Shown here piece after piece: positions 35,013 to 43,800 of a stretch of 55,774 nucleotides of DNA. Origin of the DNA: Verrucomicrobiales bacterium (GTDB taxonomy: Bacteria; Verrucomicrobiota; Verrucomicrobiia; Verrucomicrobiales; DEV007); contig JAEUHH010000043.1 in assembly GCA_016795505.1 (NCBI GenBank), positions 1 to 55,774 of the forward strand, written 5' to 3'. The translations under genes were made by a program, and so were the position numbers. The stretch's first letter is position 1; every line of letters begins with the position of its first letter. The notes below the pieces were generated by a model, which saw only the letters and a program-made list of their open reading frames with translations, ran no database searches and was not told the origin of the DNA.

Positions 35013-35921
35013 ATGAAAGGTCCAATAGGGGTTCTTGCCGCCATATTAATTCTGGGGTTCGTGGTGCTGGCCTTTCTTAGGGGCGGCCCTCGCCCGGAGC
35101 CGGTGGACGATTCTGCCCAATCCCCAAATTTGGCCAACGGATCGAATCTGCCTGCCAGTTCCGGGCTTGGAACCGGGCCAAAATCGCCAAAGAAACCAGA
35201 AGAAGATCTCTCCCATTTGTTGGGTAGCAATCACTTCCTCCGGTGGTTGAGATTCGGGCCTCTTGATGAAAGGCTCGAGTACTTTCGCAGGTTGCCCGTC
35301 GGTTCCAAAAATGACTATGGGGGCGCCGCCCGCCAGTTGATAAAGGATCTCTATCCGGTGTCTCCCGAAGATGCCATTCAGTTGGTCGTTGAAAAAAAGG
35401 GCCTCGGCGACTTTTGGGCGGCATCAATGCAACTCGGGGAGTTTCTGGGGAAGGCGGGAAATTTGGACAAGCTCAATGAGCTGTCTACCACTGAGGGCGG
35501 CAAGGTAATCACTTCTGGCTACTTGGAAGGCTTCGCTACCGTCAATCCGGAGGAAGCCCTTGCCTTGAGTGCAGTATTTTCTACGACCGGGGTTGATCCT
35601 AGTGGAGCTATCATCTCGGCAGCGGCTAGCGCGGGAAAGTATCAGGAGGCTATTGCTGCGATACGGAAATTCAATCTCCCCGCAAAAGATCTCAGTATCC
35701 AGTCAGTATACACGACATGGGTTAAGTTTGCGCCCGTTGACGCTGCAAACCATTTGATCCGGCAGGCAGCCACTCCTTCCAGGGAGGTATTTTTGGGGCA
35801 TGTGCTGTCCGAGTGGGAATCCTGGGATCCGGATGGATATAACAATTGGATGGCATCGATGAAAGACAGTCCGAACGAAGATTTGATCAAAGAAGCGCTC
35901 AGAGATGTGGGCCAGAATTGA
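35013..35921 (+). CDS. Membrane-anchored helical-repeat protein of unknown function
   Basis: The product is 302 residues. An N-terminal membrane segment (about residues 4-22, GVLAAILILGFVVLAFL) is followed by a Pro/Ser-rich linker to about 65. The rest is helical and solenoid-like, with recurring patterns such as P-x-DA-x-x-LV, G-x-L-x-KAGN and DP-x-G-x-x-NW, resembling TPR/HEAT-like proteins common in Verrucomicrobia. No catalytic motif is seen. It lies 10 bp after the secreted repeat protein and probably shares its transcript, so it could help export or anchor that protein, but this is inference. The coding sequence is AT-richer than the core genes. Confidence 0.72.
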   Translation: MKGPIGVLAAILILGFVVLAFLRGGPRPEPVDDSAQSPNLANGSNLPASSGLGTGPKSPKKPEEDLSHLLGSNHFLRWLRFGPLDERLEYFRRLPVGSKNDYGGAARQLIKDLYPVSPEDAIQLVVEKKGLGDFWAASMQLGEFLGKAGNLDKLNELSTTEGGKVITSGYLEGFATVNPEEALALSAVFSTTGVDPSGAIISAAASAGKYQEAIAAIRKFNLPAKDLSIQSVYTTWVKFAPVDAANHLIRQAATPSREVFLGHVLSEWESWDPDGYNNWMASMKDSPNEDLIKEALRDVGQN

Positions 35922-35954
35922 TGTCCTGATGGATTTGTGGCATTCTAGTTTGGG

Positions 35955-36539
35955 ATGGATATTCAATATAATTCTGCTAAACAACGTGGTTCGGTTTCCG
36001 GAGTTATTTTCCTTTTCTTGTTTACGCTAACTTGGCAGATGCCGGTAGTTTTTCATAAGAAGGTGGAAGGTTCTCTACCTCTGCACATCAGGCACTACAG
36101 CGACCTCGCCCGCCTGTTTCCCCGGAGAGTGGACTCGTGGAGTTTCTTTCAGATTCAGGCTCGATTCACCGGCGGCGGCGGCAGGCGGGAGGATGTTCAG
36201 TTGGCGGATTACTCCCAGATGGAGAACTATGGCTACCTGACGCGGCTGGATCGCATCCTGGATGAGGCTGGCACGCCTGATCGCGGTCCCCTGGCCAGGC
36301 GTGAACTGGCGGCCTATCTGGCTGCCAGACACGCGACCCTGTTCCCCACGGCTCCAGCGATGCGGGAGGTCCGCTACCTGCGCCTCTCCGTGCCGGTCGG
36401 GCATCCGATCAGCGCCCACCCCGCCGGCCGCTGGGTCAGTCCGGCCGCACAATCGGTCCCGCCGGAATGGGTGCGCCAGATTCAGATCGTGACCGACCGG
36501 GAATGGACCAAGCCCCTCCAGGAGGTCGTAATACCATGA
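35955..36539 (+). CDS. SdpA/DUF5819-like membrane-anchored partner of the HTTM protein (tentative)
   Basis: The 194-residue protein has one N-terminal membrane segment (about residues 14-33) and a soluble part starting LHIRHYSDLARLFPRRVDSWSFFQIQ. A short membrane-anchored protein with a 'LFP..W.FF' stretch placed directly before an HTTM gene is the arrangement seen for SdpA-SdpB and for DUF5819-HTTM pairs. The similarity is in architecture and context, not firm homology. Its stop overlaps the HTTM start (ATGA at 36536), implying tight co-expression. Confidence 0.55.
   Translation: MDIQYNSAKQRGSVSGVIFLFLFTLTWQMPVVFHKKVEGSLPLHIRHYSDLARLFPRRVDSWSFFQIQARFTGGGGRREDVQLADYSQMENYGYLTRLDRILDEAGTPDRGPLARRELAAYLAARHATLFPTAPAMREVRYLRLSVPVGHPISAHPAGRWVSPAAQSVPPEWVRQIQIVTDREWTKPLQEVVIP
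36520..36524 (+). promoter_or_regulatory. Shine-Dalgarno GGAGG for the HTTM gene
   Basis: GGAGG lies 11 bp before the ATG at 36536. It supports that start over the longer in-frame ATG at 36467. Confidence 0.55.
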
Positions 36540-37423
36540 GCGCTGCGGATATTCGCCGACGATTCGGCTCGTTCTGGACGGGCGAGGGTTCGCTGGCCCG
36601 CTTCCGGCTGTTTGAGATCTGTTTCTCCATCGCCTTTCTGGTTTACATGGGTCGCAACCTGCTGGCCGCAGGCGAGTGGCTGACCGACTCCGGGTTTCAC
36701 CTTTCCGCGGCCGCCAGCCGGAGTGGGGGGACGACGCCGCTGCCGACACTGCCCGATTGGGCGGTGCCGCTCTTTGCCATGGCGATCCTTGGATCGGTGG
36801 GTGGTGTGATCCTGGCGCCGCGGCTGCGGCGGGTATGGTTCGGCCTGCTGGCAGTACTGGCCTGGTACGCCGAGGGAGTCGATCCGGCATCTGCTTTTGC
36901 GTTGAACAGGATCTTTGTGGCGGGGTTTTTCTTTATCGCACTCAGCCCCGGCTACGATCCGGCCTCGTATCGGGGATCCGTGGCGGGTCTTCGGGCGTTT
37001 CAGTTGTTTCTGGTGACTTTGTATTTGGTGACCGGGCTGCCAAAGGCACTGGAGGGCGACTGGCTGGTACACACCGATGTGGTGTGGACTCACGCCCAGG
37101 GCCACTACCGCACCCCGCTCGCCGCCTGGATGCTGCGTCATCTGCCCCTCTGGGGATGGGCGACGATCCAATACTCGGTGCTGATCTTCGAGTTGGGCGC
37201 CCCGATCTGGCTCACGTGGCGACGCACCCGCCCCGTCGCGATCGTCTTCGGACTTTCCTTTCATCTGGGGATTGCACTCCTGATGAAGGCGGTGTGGGTA
37301 TTCAGCCTGCAAATGGTGGCATTCTACGTTCTATTCCTGCCGGATGATTGGGCGCGGGAGTGGATTCGCCGTTTCCGGGAGACGCGGGCGCTCTGGTCGA
37401 TGTCCCGGCCAACCCTGACATGA
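36536..37423 (+). CDS. HTTM-domain (SdpB-like/gamma-carboxylase-like) membrane protein
   Basis: The 295-residue protein has about six or seven hydrophobic segments. The pattern fits HTTM proteins, which include SdpB and the membrane part of vitamin K-dependent gamma-carboxylase: an amphipathic start (SLARFRLFEICFSIAFLVYMGRN), LFLVTLYLVTGLPKALEGDWL in the middle, then IFELGAPIWLTWRRTRP and FGLSFHLGIALLM. The short length has no soluble C-terminal domain. In Bacillus, SdpA and SdpB together mature the SdpC toxin; here no SdpC-like gene is evident, so the client is unknown. The stop lies 3 bp before the rarA-derived repeat. Confidence 0.68.
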   Translation: MSAADIRRRFGSFWTGEGSLARFRLFEICFSIAFLVYMGRNLLAAGEWLTDSGFHLSAAASRSGGTTPLPTLPDWAVPLFAMAILGSVGGVILAPRLRRVWFGLLAVLAWYAEGVDPASAFALNRIFVAGFFFIALSPGYDPASYRGSVAGLRAFQLFLVTLYLVTGLPKALEGDWLVHTDVVWTHAQGHYRTPLAAWMLRHLPLWGWATIQYSVLIFELGAPIWLTWRRTRPVAIVFGLSFHLGIALLMKAVWVFSLQMVAFYVLFLPDDWAREWIRRFRETRALWSMSRPTLT

Positions 37424-37426
37424 CGT

Positions 37427-37540
37427 CGCCTACGTGCCCCAGGCCTACCTGCCCGAAGGCCGGCGCTATTACGAGCCCTGCGAGCAGGGCATGGAAAAGC
37501 GGGTTAAAGAGCGGCTCGATTTCTGGCGGGAGCAGTTTTT
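37427..37540 (+). pseudogene. Duplicated 3' end of rarA
   Basis: This 114-bp stretch matches 33755-33868 with 8 mismatches, most at third codon positions. It encodes YVPQAYLPEGRRYYEP through LDFWREQF and stays open for 16 further codons to a TAG. It lacks the ATPase part and any start codon. The mostly silent differences point to a diverged rarA homologue rather than a fresh copy. It marks the right edge of the accessory segment. Confidence 0.85.
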
Positions 37541-37649
37541 GGGGGGGGCCCGGAATCAGGGGGCATTCGGAGAGAGTCCGTAGGAGATCGGAGCTCGAGA
37601 TGACTGCTCGAACAGTCTGGTTGGGGCCTAAATTTTGTAAAAAATAAAT

Positions 37650-37735
37650 AATTTCCATAAATTCAATGTTTTTGAGTTGAATTAACGGAATGATGGAGTA
37701 AAATTTCTATAAATTCAATAGTTCAGCTTGCTGAA
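37650..37735 (+). promoter_or_regulatory. Operator-like region: 18-bp direct repeats and a palindrome
   Basis: AATTTCCATAAATTCAAT (37650-37667) recurs as AATTTCTATAAATTCAAT (37702-37719), one mismatch, start to start 52 bp or about five helical turns. TTCAGC-TT-GCTGAA (37722-37735) is a perfect inverted repeat ending 3 bp before the ATG at 37739. The region is very AT-rich. These look like binding sites for one or two regulators of the next gene. Confidence 0.55.
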
Positions 37736-37738
37736 ACA

Positions 37739-38305
37739 ATGAAATTTGCCCCGTATCGACCCTTCCAGCCCGCCAATCTCATCTCCTTCCCGGCCGAGCT
37801 TCCCACTCCCTCCTCACCGTCCACATCCATGAATGCCTCCACGATGATCCCCACCCTCGAACAGTTCCAACTGCACGCGATCGACCAGATCTGCCTGTCG
37901 AAGGGACATTCGCAGCTCACTTTCAGCATCGAGCTGTCGCACGACCACATCACCCAACGGGTGCTGCTGGCACTGCTCGATGAGAACCGGGAGAAGGGCG
38001 TCTGCGTGGCGATCTACCCCGCCACGGGCGAGGTCTGCGACCTGACGAACGGAGGTGGAGTGATCGGCTATCTGTCCTTGTCGCCGCTGCTGCCCGGCCA
38101 GTCGATTCACTGCGAGTTGCTGGTTTACAAGTTCGGACCGAACTGCGTCTGCACGGCGCGGATCTGCGGCGAGACCTTCCTCTATCCGGCTTTCGTGATG
38201 CACGGCAACCCCCGCCTGACGGCTCTGGTCGGCTACGACTCGGGCGCGGGGATCCAGTGGGACGAGGAAATGCTCCATGTGACCGAGACGCAGGCGGTGG
38301 CCTGA
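37739..38305 (+). CDS. Protein of unknown function
   Basis: The product is 188 residues from the ATG at 37739; an internal ATG at 37826 would give 159 residues and removes a Pro/Ser-rich leader. The body is mixed alpha/beta with four Cys (EKGVCVAIYPATGEVCD and FGPNCVCTARICG contribute five positions in total). There is no signal peptide, membrane segment or known motif. It has its own upstream repeats and a strong terminator after it, so it is probably a single-gene, regulated unit. I do not recognise the family. Confidence 0.65.
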   Translation: MKFAPYRPFQPANLISFPAELPTPSSPSTSMNASTMIPTLEQFQLHAIDQICLSKGHSQLTFSIELSHDHITQRVLLALLDENREKGVCVAIYPATGEVCDLTNGGGVIGYLSLSPLLPGQSIHCELLVYKFGPNCVCTARICGETFLYPAFVMHGNPRLTALVGYDSGAGIQWDEEMLHVTETQAVA

Positions 38306-38371
38306 TCCACGGTTCCGACCGCGAACTCCCTTTAGCTTTTCTTTCAGGCGCAGGCTCCTGATCGGCAATGT

Positions 38372-38398
38372 CAGCCGGTCCGGAGCCGGCTGTTTTTT
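38372..38398 (+). terminator. Rho-independent terminator
   Basis: A perfect 7-bp stem CAGCCGG/CCGGCTG (38372-38378 and 38386-38392) with a 7-nt loop is followed by six T. It lies 66 bp after the stop of the gene at 37739-38305 and 81 bp before mgtE. Confidence 0.85.
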
Positions 38399-38479
38399 GG
38401 GCGAAAATCGCCGCAGTCAGGCCCGCGCGGGGCTTTTCCACCTTGTCTTTCCGGGGCGGAAATCGAGAGTGACAGCCTC

Positions 38480-39892
38480 ATGTCCGATCCTTTCTCCGCA
38501 CCCGCCATCCAGCAGCCGGTCTCGCTTGATGCGATCCTGGCGGTGCTGCACGGGGGCGATGCGGCGGCGATCGCGGCGATCTGTCGACAGGCACACCCGG
38601 GCGACATCGAGGCGGCGATCGAACAGTTGGACGAGGCGGACCGCGAGGCCTTCCTCGCCGCGCTGCCGGTGGAGTTGATCACGGAACTGGCCGACTACCT
38701 GCCTTCGGCGGCGCTGGAGAATCGCTTCCGTTCGCTGCCGGAAGCGGAGAAGCGCGAGGTGCTGGAGTCCCTCTCCGACGACGAATTGGTGGACCTGCTC
38801 CAGGAAGTGCCGGAGGAGGAACGCGAAGAGATCATCGACCTGCTGCCCGAGGAGATGCAGGAGGTGTCGCAGGACCTGCTGCAATTCCCGGAGTATTCGG
38901 CCGGGGGGCGCATGACGACGGCCATCGCGGAGATCAAGGCGTCGATGACCATCCGCGAGGCGCTCGCGCTGCTGGCCGAACAGCAGGAGGACACGGAGAT
39001 CCTGAGCCGCATCTACGTGGTGGATGACGCCGGGCGGCTGCTGGGCAAGACCCGCCTGCGCGATCTGGCCTTCAATCCCCGCAGCAAGCTGGTCCGGGAC
39101 ATCATGGACGGCGACCAGATCTCCATCGAGGCGATGGCCGACCAGGAACAGGCGGCGCAGATGATCGCCCGCTACGACCTGGTGGCGCTGCCGGTGGTGG
39201 ATGCCGAGCGGCGGTTGCTGGGGGTGATCACGCACGACGACGCGCTGGACATTTTGCAGGAAGAGCACACCGAGGACCTCGAGCTGGCGAGCGGTATCTC
39301 GGGCGAACGGGGCGACTTGGCCTATCTCCAAACCCCGGTGGTGGACCACCTGCGCCGGCGGTTTCTGTGGGTGCTGGGCATGGCTTTGCTGGGCCTGATC
39401 TCCGGGACGGTGCTCCACGATCAGGGCGATGTGTTCAAAGCCCACTATGTGCTGGCCCTATACCTGCCGATGGTGGTGGCCGCCGGCGGCAACACGGGCT
39501 CGCAGGCCGCGACGATGGTGATCCGGGCGATGTCGCTGGGGGAATTGGGTCCGAAGGTCTTTTTTCGCGTGGTGTGGAAGGAAATGCTGATCGGCCTGCT
39601 GATCGGCAGCCTGCTGGGGCTGTGCATCGCGCTGCAGATCCGCTTTCTGCTGCCGCAGGGACTGGCGGGCGAGACGGGAGCATCCCTGATGCACGTAGCC
39701 CTGGTGGTCGGGCTGTCGCTCACGGCCCAGGTGACCGCCTCGACGCTGACGGGCGCCGCGTTGCCTCTCGGCGCGCGGGCGATCCGGCTCGATCCTGCGG
39801 TGGTGGCCTCGCCGGCCATCACGACGCTGGTGGATGTGACGGGGATGCTCATTTATTTCGGACTGGCGCGTTTGTTGTTGCCGGGAGCTTGA
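38480..39892 (+). CDS. mgtE: Magnesium transporter MgtE
   Basis: The 470-residue protein is a Mg2+-gated channel. The N-terminal acidic superhelical domain (about 1-150) includes EEREEIIDLLPEEMQEVSQDLL. Two CBS domains follow (about 155-285) with DDAGRLLGKTRLRDL and DAERRLLGVITHDDALDILQEE. The membrane part (about 300-470) has five segments and the pore signature YLPMVVAAGGNTGSQAATMVIRA. The length matches the family (about 450). No M-box-like leader was recognised in the short upstream region. The neighbour 70 bp downstream is an unrelated metallopeptidase. Confidence 0.96.
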   Translation: MSDPFSAPAIQQPVSLDAILAVLHGGDAAAIAAICRQAHPGDIEAAIEQLDEADREAFLAALPVELITELADYLPSAALENRFRSLPEAEKREVLESLSDDELVDLLQEVPEEEREEIIDLLPEEMQEVSQDLLQFPEYSAGGRMTTAIAEIKASMTIREALALLAEQQEDTEILSRIYVVDDAGRLLGKTRLRDLAFNPRSKLVRDIMDGDQISIEAMADQEQAAQMIARYDLVALPVVDAERRLLGVITHDDALDILQEEHTEDLELASGISGERGDLAYLQTPVVDHLRRRFLWVLGMALLGLISGTVLHDQGDVFKAHYVLALYLPMVVAAGGNTGSQAATMVIRAMSLGELGPKVFFRVVWKEMLIGLLIGSLLGLCIALQIRFLLPQGLAGETGASLMHVALVVGLSLTAQVTASTLTGAALPLGARAIRLDPAVVASPAITTLVDVTGMLIYFGLARLLLPGA

Positions 39893-39962
39893 GTTCGCAT
39901 CCAAAATGGGTCGGACCGGGAATCCAGGCCCGCCAATTCACCAAGCCAAACGCACCGCAATC

Positions 39963-40823
39963 ATGAAATGGGAAGGACGCCGCCGCAGTGACAATATCGA
40001 GGACCGGCGGGGCGCCGGTGGGCCGCGGATGGCGATGGGTGGCGGACTCGGCCTCGTCGTGATCCTGGTGCTGGTGGCACTGCTCGGGGGAGACCCGATG
40101 GCCCTGCTGGAGCAGATGGATGGCGGCTCGGGCGGGCTGCCGGGCATCGAGCAGAGCGGCGGTCCGGTGGATCCGGCCCAGGATGAATTGGCCGCCTTCG
40201 TCGGGGTGGTGCTCGCTGACACGGAGGATGTCTGGCATCACCTGTTTCAGGAAATGGGCGACCGCTACGAGGAGCCGAAGCTGGTGCTTTTCTCGGGCCA
40301 GGTGCGCTCGGCCTGTGGCTTTGCGTCGGCGGCTTCGGGGCCGTTTTATTGCCCGGCGGACCGGAATGTCTATATCGACCTCGTTTTCTACAAGGAGCTG
40401 AAGCAGCGATTCGGGGCTCCGGGGGACTTTGCCCAGGCCTACGTGATCGCCCACGAAGTCGGGCATCATGTGCAGAACCTGATGGGCATCTCGGAGAAGG
40501 TGCAGTCGATGCGCGGCCGGGTGTCGGAGGCGGAATACAACCAACTCTCCGTGCGCCTGGAACTGCAGGCCGACTTCTTCGCCGGCGTCTGGGCGCACCA
40601 CGCCGAGCGGATGAAAGGCATCCTCGAGTCGGGGGATGTCGAGGAGGCGCTGCGGGCGGCCAACGCGATCGGCGACGACACCCTGCAACGGCAAAGCCAG
40701 GGACACGTGGTGCCCGACTCGTTCACCCACGGCACCTCGGATCAGCGGATGCGCTGGTTCCTGAAGGGCTTCCAGACCGGCGACCTTTCCCAGGGTGACA
40801 CCTTCGCGGCCCGCGAGCTGTAA
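39963..40823 (+). CDS. Neutral zinc metallopeptidase (YpfJ/DUF2342-like 'zinc_metallopeptidase' family)
   Basis: The 286-residue protein begins MKWEGRRRSDNIEDRRG, the conserved YpfJ-type opening. One membrane segment (about 26-43) anchors it, and the domain has CGFASAASGPFYCPAD and the zinc motif HEVGHH (His164, Glu165, His168). LQADFFAGVWAHH gives the likely third ligand region. The ATG at 39963 is chosen because it starts the conserved block; an in-frame ATG lies at 39906. The physiological substrate is unknown. Confidence 0.92.
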   Translation: MKWEGRRRSDNIEDRRGAGGPRMAMGGGLGLVVILVLVALLGGDPMALLEQMDGGSGGLPGIEQSGGPVDPAQDELAAFVGVVLADTEDVWHHLFQEMGDRYEEPKLVLFSGQVRSACGFASAASGPFYCPADRNVYIDLVFYKELKQRFGAPGDFAQAYVIAHEVGHHVQNLMGISEKVQSMRGRVSEAEYNQLSVRLELQADFFAGVWAHHAERMKGILESGDVEEALRAANAIGDDTLQRQSQGHVVPDSFTHGTSDQRMRWFLKGFQTGDLSQGDTFAAREL

Positions 40824-40847
40824 GAAAAATCCCGCGGAGGGGCGGAG

Positions 40848-43800
40848 TCAGCCGACCTCGTCCCAAAGGCGATCCTTTTCCGCCAGCACCGGCATGCGCC
40901 GGAACACCGCGATCTCGAAGACGGTGCCTTCGGAGATCTCCCGGCCGGCCCATCCGCAGGCCTGGCGCTCGGGTCCGGTGGAGGCGTGACCGAATCCCCA
41001 TCCGCCAAAGGTGAAGCGGGTCTCGAAGTCCTGGGGCAGAGCCTCGTCGAAAAAGCCGAGATGGTGGGCGCCGTAGAAGAACTCGTTGGCTCCATTGAAT
41101 CCGCGGCTTTGCCCATCGCCATCGTCGGTGAGCTGGGCATTCGTCACCGGCGCCACGAGTCCTTCGCCGGTGTCGAGACGGCGCAGGCGCAGGTAGGCGA
41201 GTCCTTCCGGCAGCCAGTCGAGCCGCCGGGCACGGCGATTCATGCCGGTGTACACTTCACTACCCCATAGGCCCGGATCGTTCGAGCGGAAGAGGACCAG
41301 GCCAGAGACCCGGTTGTCGCTGAGGGCGCGGAGATGGTCGCGCTCCGCCTCTCCGGGTCCGGATGCCAGGGCGGTTTCCTGCTCAGGAGCTTCGTCAGCC
41401 GCTGCCGATTCGTCAAACAACCCGAGCGCTACAGGTTCGATCGCCGGGGTTTCCGTCATGGCCATTTCGGGCGCGACTCCCGTCCACCGCGATCGGGGAC
41501 CGACGCTGATCTCAAAGCCGGCGGTGAAATCGGCGATTTGACGGCCCGCCCAGGCATAGGCCTGGCCATTGCTGCCATCGGCACGGTGGCCAAAACCCCA
41601 GCCGCCAGCCCCGAAGCGGGTTTCCACCTCACGCGGCAGCGATTCGTCGAAAAAGCCCAGGTGGCAGGCGCCAAAGTATTGCTCGACCCGGCCTGACCAG
41701 CCCTGCTTTGCCTTGGGATCGCCCCCCGCCAGCAGTTCCTCCACGCTGATCGCTCCGACGACGGACTCGCCGGTGTCGAGACGGGTCAGTCGCAGGTAAC
41801 CGGTGTCGGCAGGCAAAGCCGGCGCCGTCCCATCGATGTCGTCCTTGTCAGTGCTGCCCGGCAGGGCCCAGGACTCCGGATCGAGGCCGCTGAACAACAC
41901 GGTTTCGCCCTGTCGATCCGGCAGAGAATCTCCCGGCAGGATGGCGCCCGGCAGAAGGGCTTTCGCAGCGCTTTCGGCAGGCAGAATTCCGGGGATTTCA
42001 GTCGCCGGCTCCACAACAGGGGCTACAGGAGCCGTCACCTCCCGCAGTCGGGCTTCCAGATCGGCGATCTTCCAGTCGCGTTCGCGGAGGGCCTCCTTGA
42101 GGGCATCCCATTCTGGCTCAGACGGAGACGCATCGGCGTCGGCCCCAGCCGGAGCCAGCACGGCGGCGGGAAGGCCATGATGACCGGCCGGTGACGCCTC
42201 CCCCGCGACTTCGACCGGCACGCGCCGCAACTCGGTGACGATGGCTTTGGCCTCCGCAAGTGTGGCGACCACGGCCGGAGCGGACGGATAGGCCGACGAG
42301 GTGTCAAGATCGGACTCCCAGCGGCCCGGCCCCAGACCGAGGAGCCGGCGGATCAGATGACGGCTGGGACGTGCCGTCGAGGGAGTCGGCGCGGCGACAC
42401 TTTCATCGGTTTCCTCTTCCTCATCGGCATGCATCGGAATAGCGGGGTGGCCGGTGCGGGCTTCGGAAAGAGCCTTCGCGAGCGAGGCCTCCAGTCCGGC
42501 CAGGGATTCGCGCAGGGAGGCGATTTCGGCGACACGATCGGCCGATTCTGCTTTCACCGATGCGAGTTCAGCTTCCAGCGCGGTGCGGTCTTCCGCTTGT
42601 TCTTCCAGCGCTGCCAGGGGCTCGGCATCTGGAGTTGGCGCTTCGATGGACAGGCTTTGCGCAGCATCGACCGACCGGACAGCCCGGTCCGCCGCCTCCA
42701 TGAGTCGGCGTTTTCCGCACCCGGTGGCCGGGGCGGCGATGGCACCCGTCTCGAGTGTCACCTGGATGCCGGACAGGGCGCCGCGGAGTTCGTTGAGATC
42801 ACGCCAGACCCGGCTTTCGATCCAGGAAAGGGCCAGGTCGCCTCCCGATTCCCCGTCGTTCAGGCGGTCCAGCGCCTTGAGGAAACCGGCCGGCGAATCG
42901 CGGACCGTCCAATCGACCCGGCCGATCATCTCGGCGATCTCCTGATCGATGCCGTTCTCCAGCGTGGCGACGTGCCCGCCAGCCTCCGTGAGCCGGCTTC
43001 GCACCGCGTCGAGCACCGGGGCGACATCGACGCTCTCATCCGAGGAAAGCAGTATCTCGCTGAGCGATTTCTCCGCTTCCTGAATCGGCTGGGCGGCCTC
43101 CCGCAGCTTTCCCTGCTCCGACTGGAGGTGCTCGCGGGCCGACTGAATGCGGGACACGCAGCCGCTGATGTTCTGTCCGAGCACGCGCAACTGGTCATCC
43201 ACCTGGGAAAGCCGGTCGGCCAGGGCGAACAAAGCCGGCCCCGTACCCGCGGTGTCGGACAGCCGGCCGCCCACCTCGTCGCGGGTCCGGGCCAATACCT
43301 CGCCGGCTTGGCGGAATCGACGGTCCTCCTCCCGCATCCGGGTCTCCAGATGCTCCAGCCGGGCCAGACAACCACCGAGCAGCTGTCGCTCGCCGTGAAC
43401 GACCTCGGCCAGTTGGTCCACCGGCAGCTTCACCTGCGCCAGGACGGTGCGGGGCGTCACCGGACCACCGACCAGAGGCGTCAGGGCGCTCAGCCGCAGG
43501 CTTTTTTCCTCCAATTGCTGCCGGAGCAGGGCAAAACGCTCGCCGAGGAGCTGGATCTCCCCATTCTGGCTCTCGGAGAGCCGTTTGGAGGCAGCCAGAT
43601 CGCCTTCCAGCGCGGCCACAGTCGCCTGCGCCTCCCCCAGTTCGGCGCGTAGGGCCCGCAGAGCCTCTGGATCCGCATCGGCTTTGTTGTCAGCCGGCGG
43701 CACGGCGGCCGGGGCCTCGACGAGAGTCTCGGCTCCCGCGTCCGGCGCGTCCTGAGGATCGCCCGCCGTTGCCCGGCGTCCGGATCGGGAAATCAAAAGG

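Larger units (their letters stand above)
33755..37540. other. Accessory segment bounded by direct repeats of the rarA 3' end
   Basis: A 114-bp stretch of rarA (33755-33868) recurs in direct orientation at 37427-37540, with 8 mismatches by hand count and no gaps. Between the copies lie four genes absent from the surrounding housekeeping context. The first two are visibly AT-richer than the neighbours, and two have clear Shine-Dalgarno sequences, which is unusual in this window. The right repeat begins 4 bp after the stop codon of the HTTM gene. No integrase, transposase or tRNA is visible inside. It may be an island that carried its own rarA end, or the result of recombination with a related locus. 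Confidence 0.65.

Noticed and set aside
33755-37540. Complete prophage or integrative conjugative element
   Set aside because: No integrase, structural, conjugation or replication gene is present between the direct repeats.
38400-38479. Mg2+ riboswitch before mgtE
   Set aside because: The leader is only about 80 bp after the terminator, and no M-box-like helices could be recognised.
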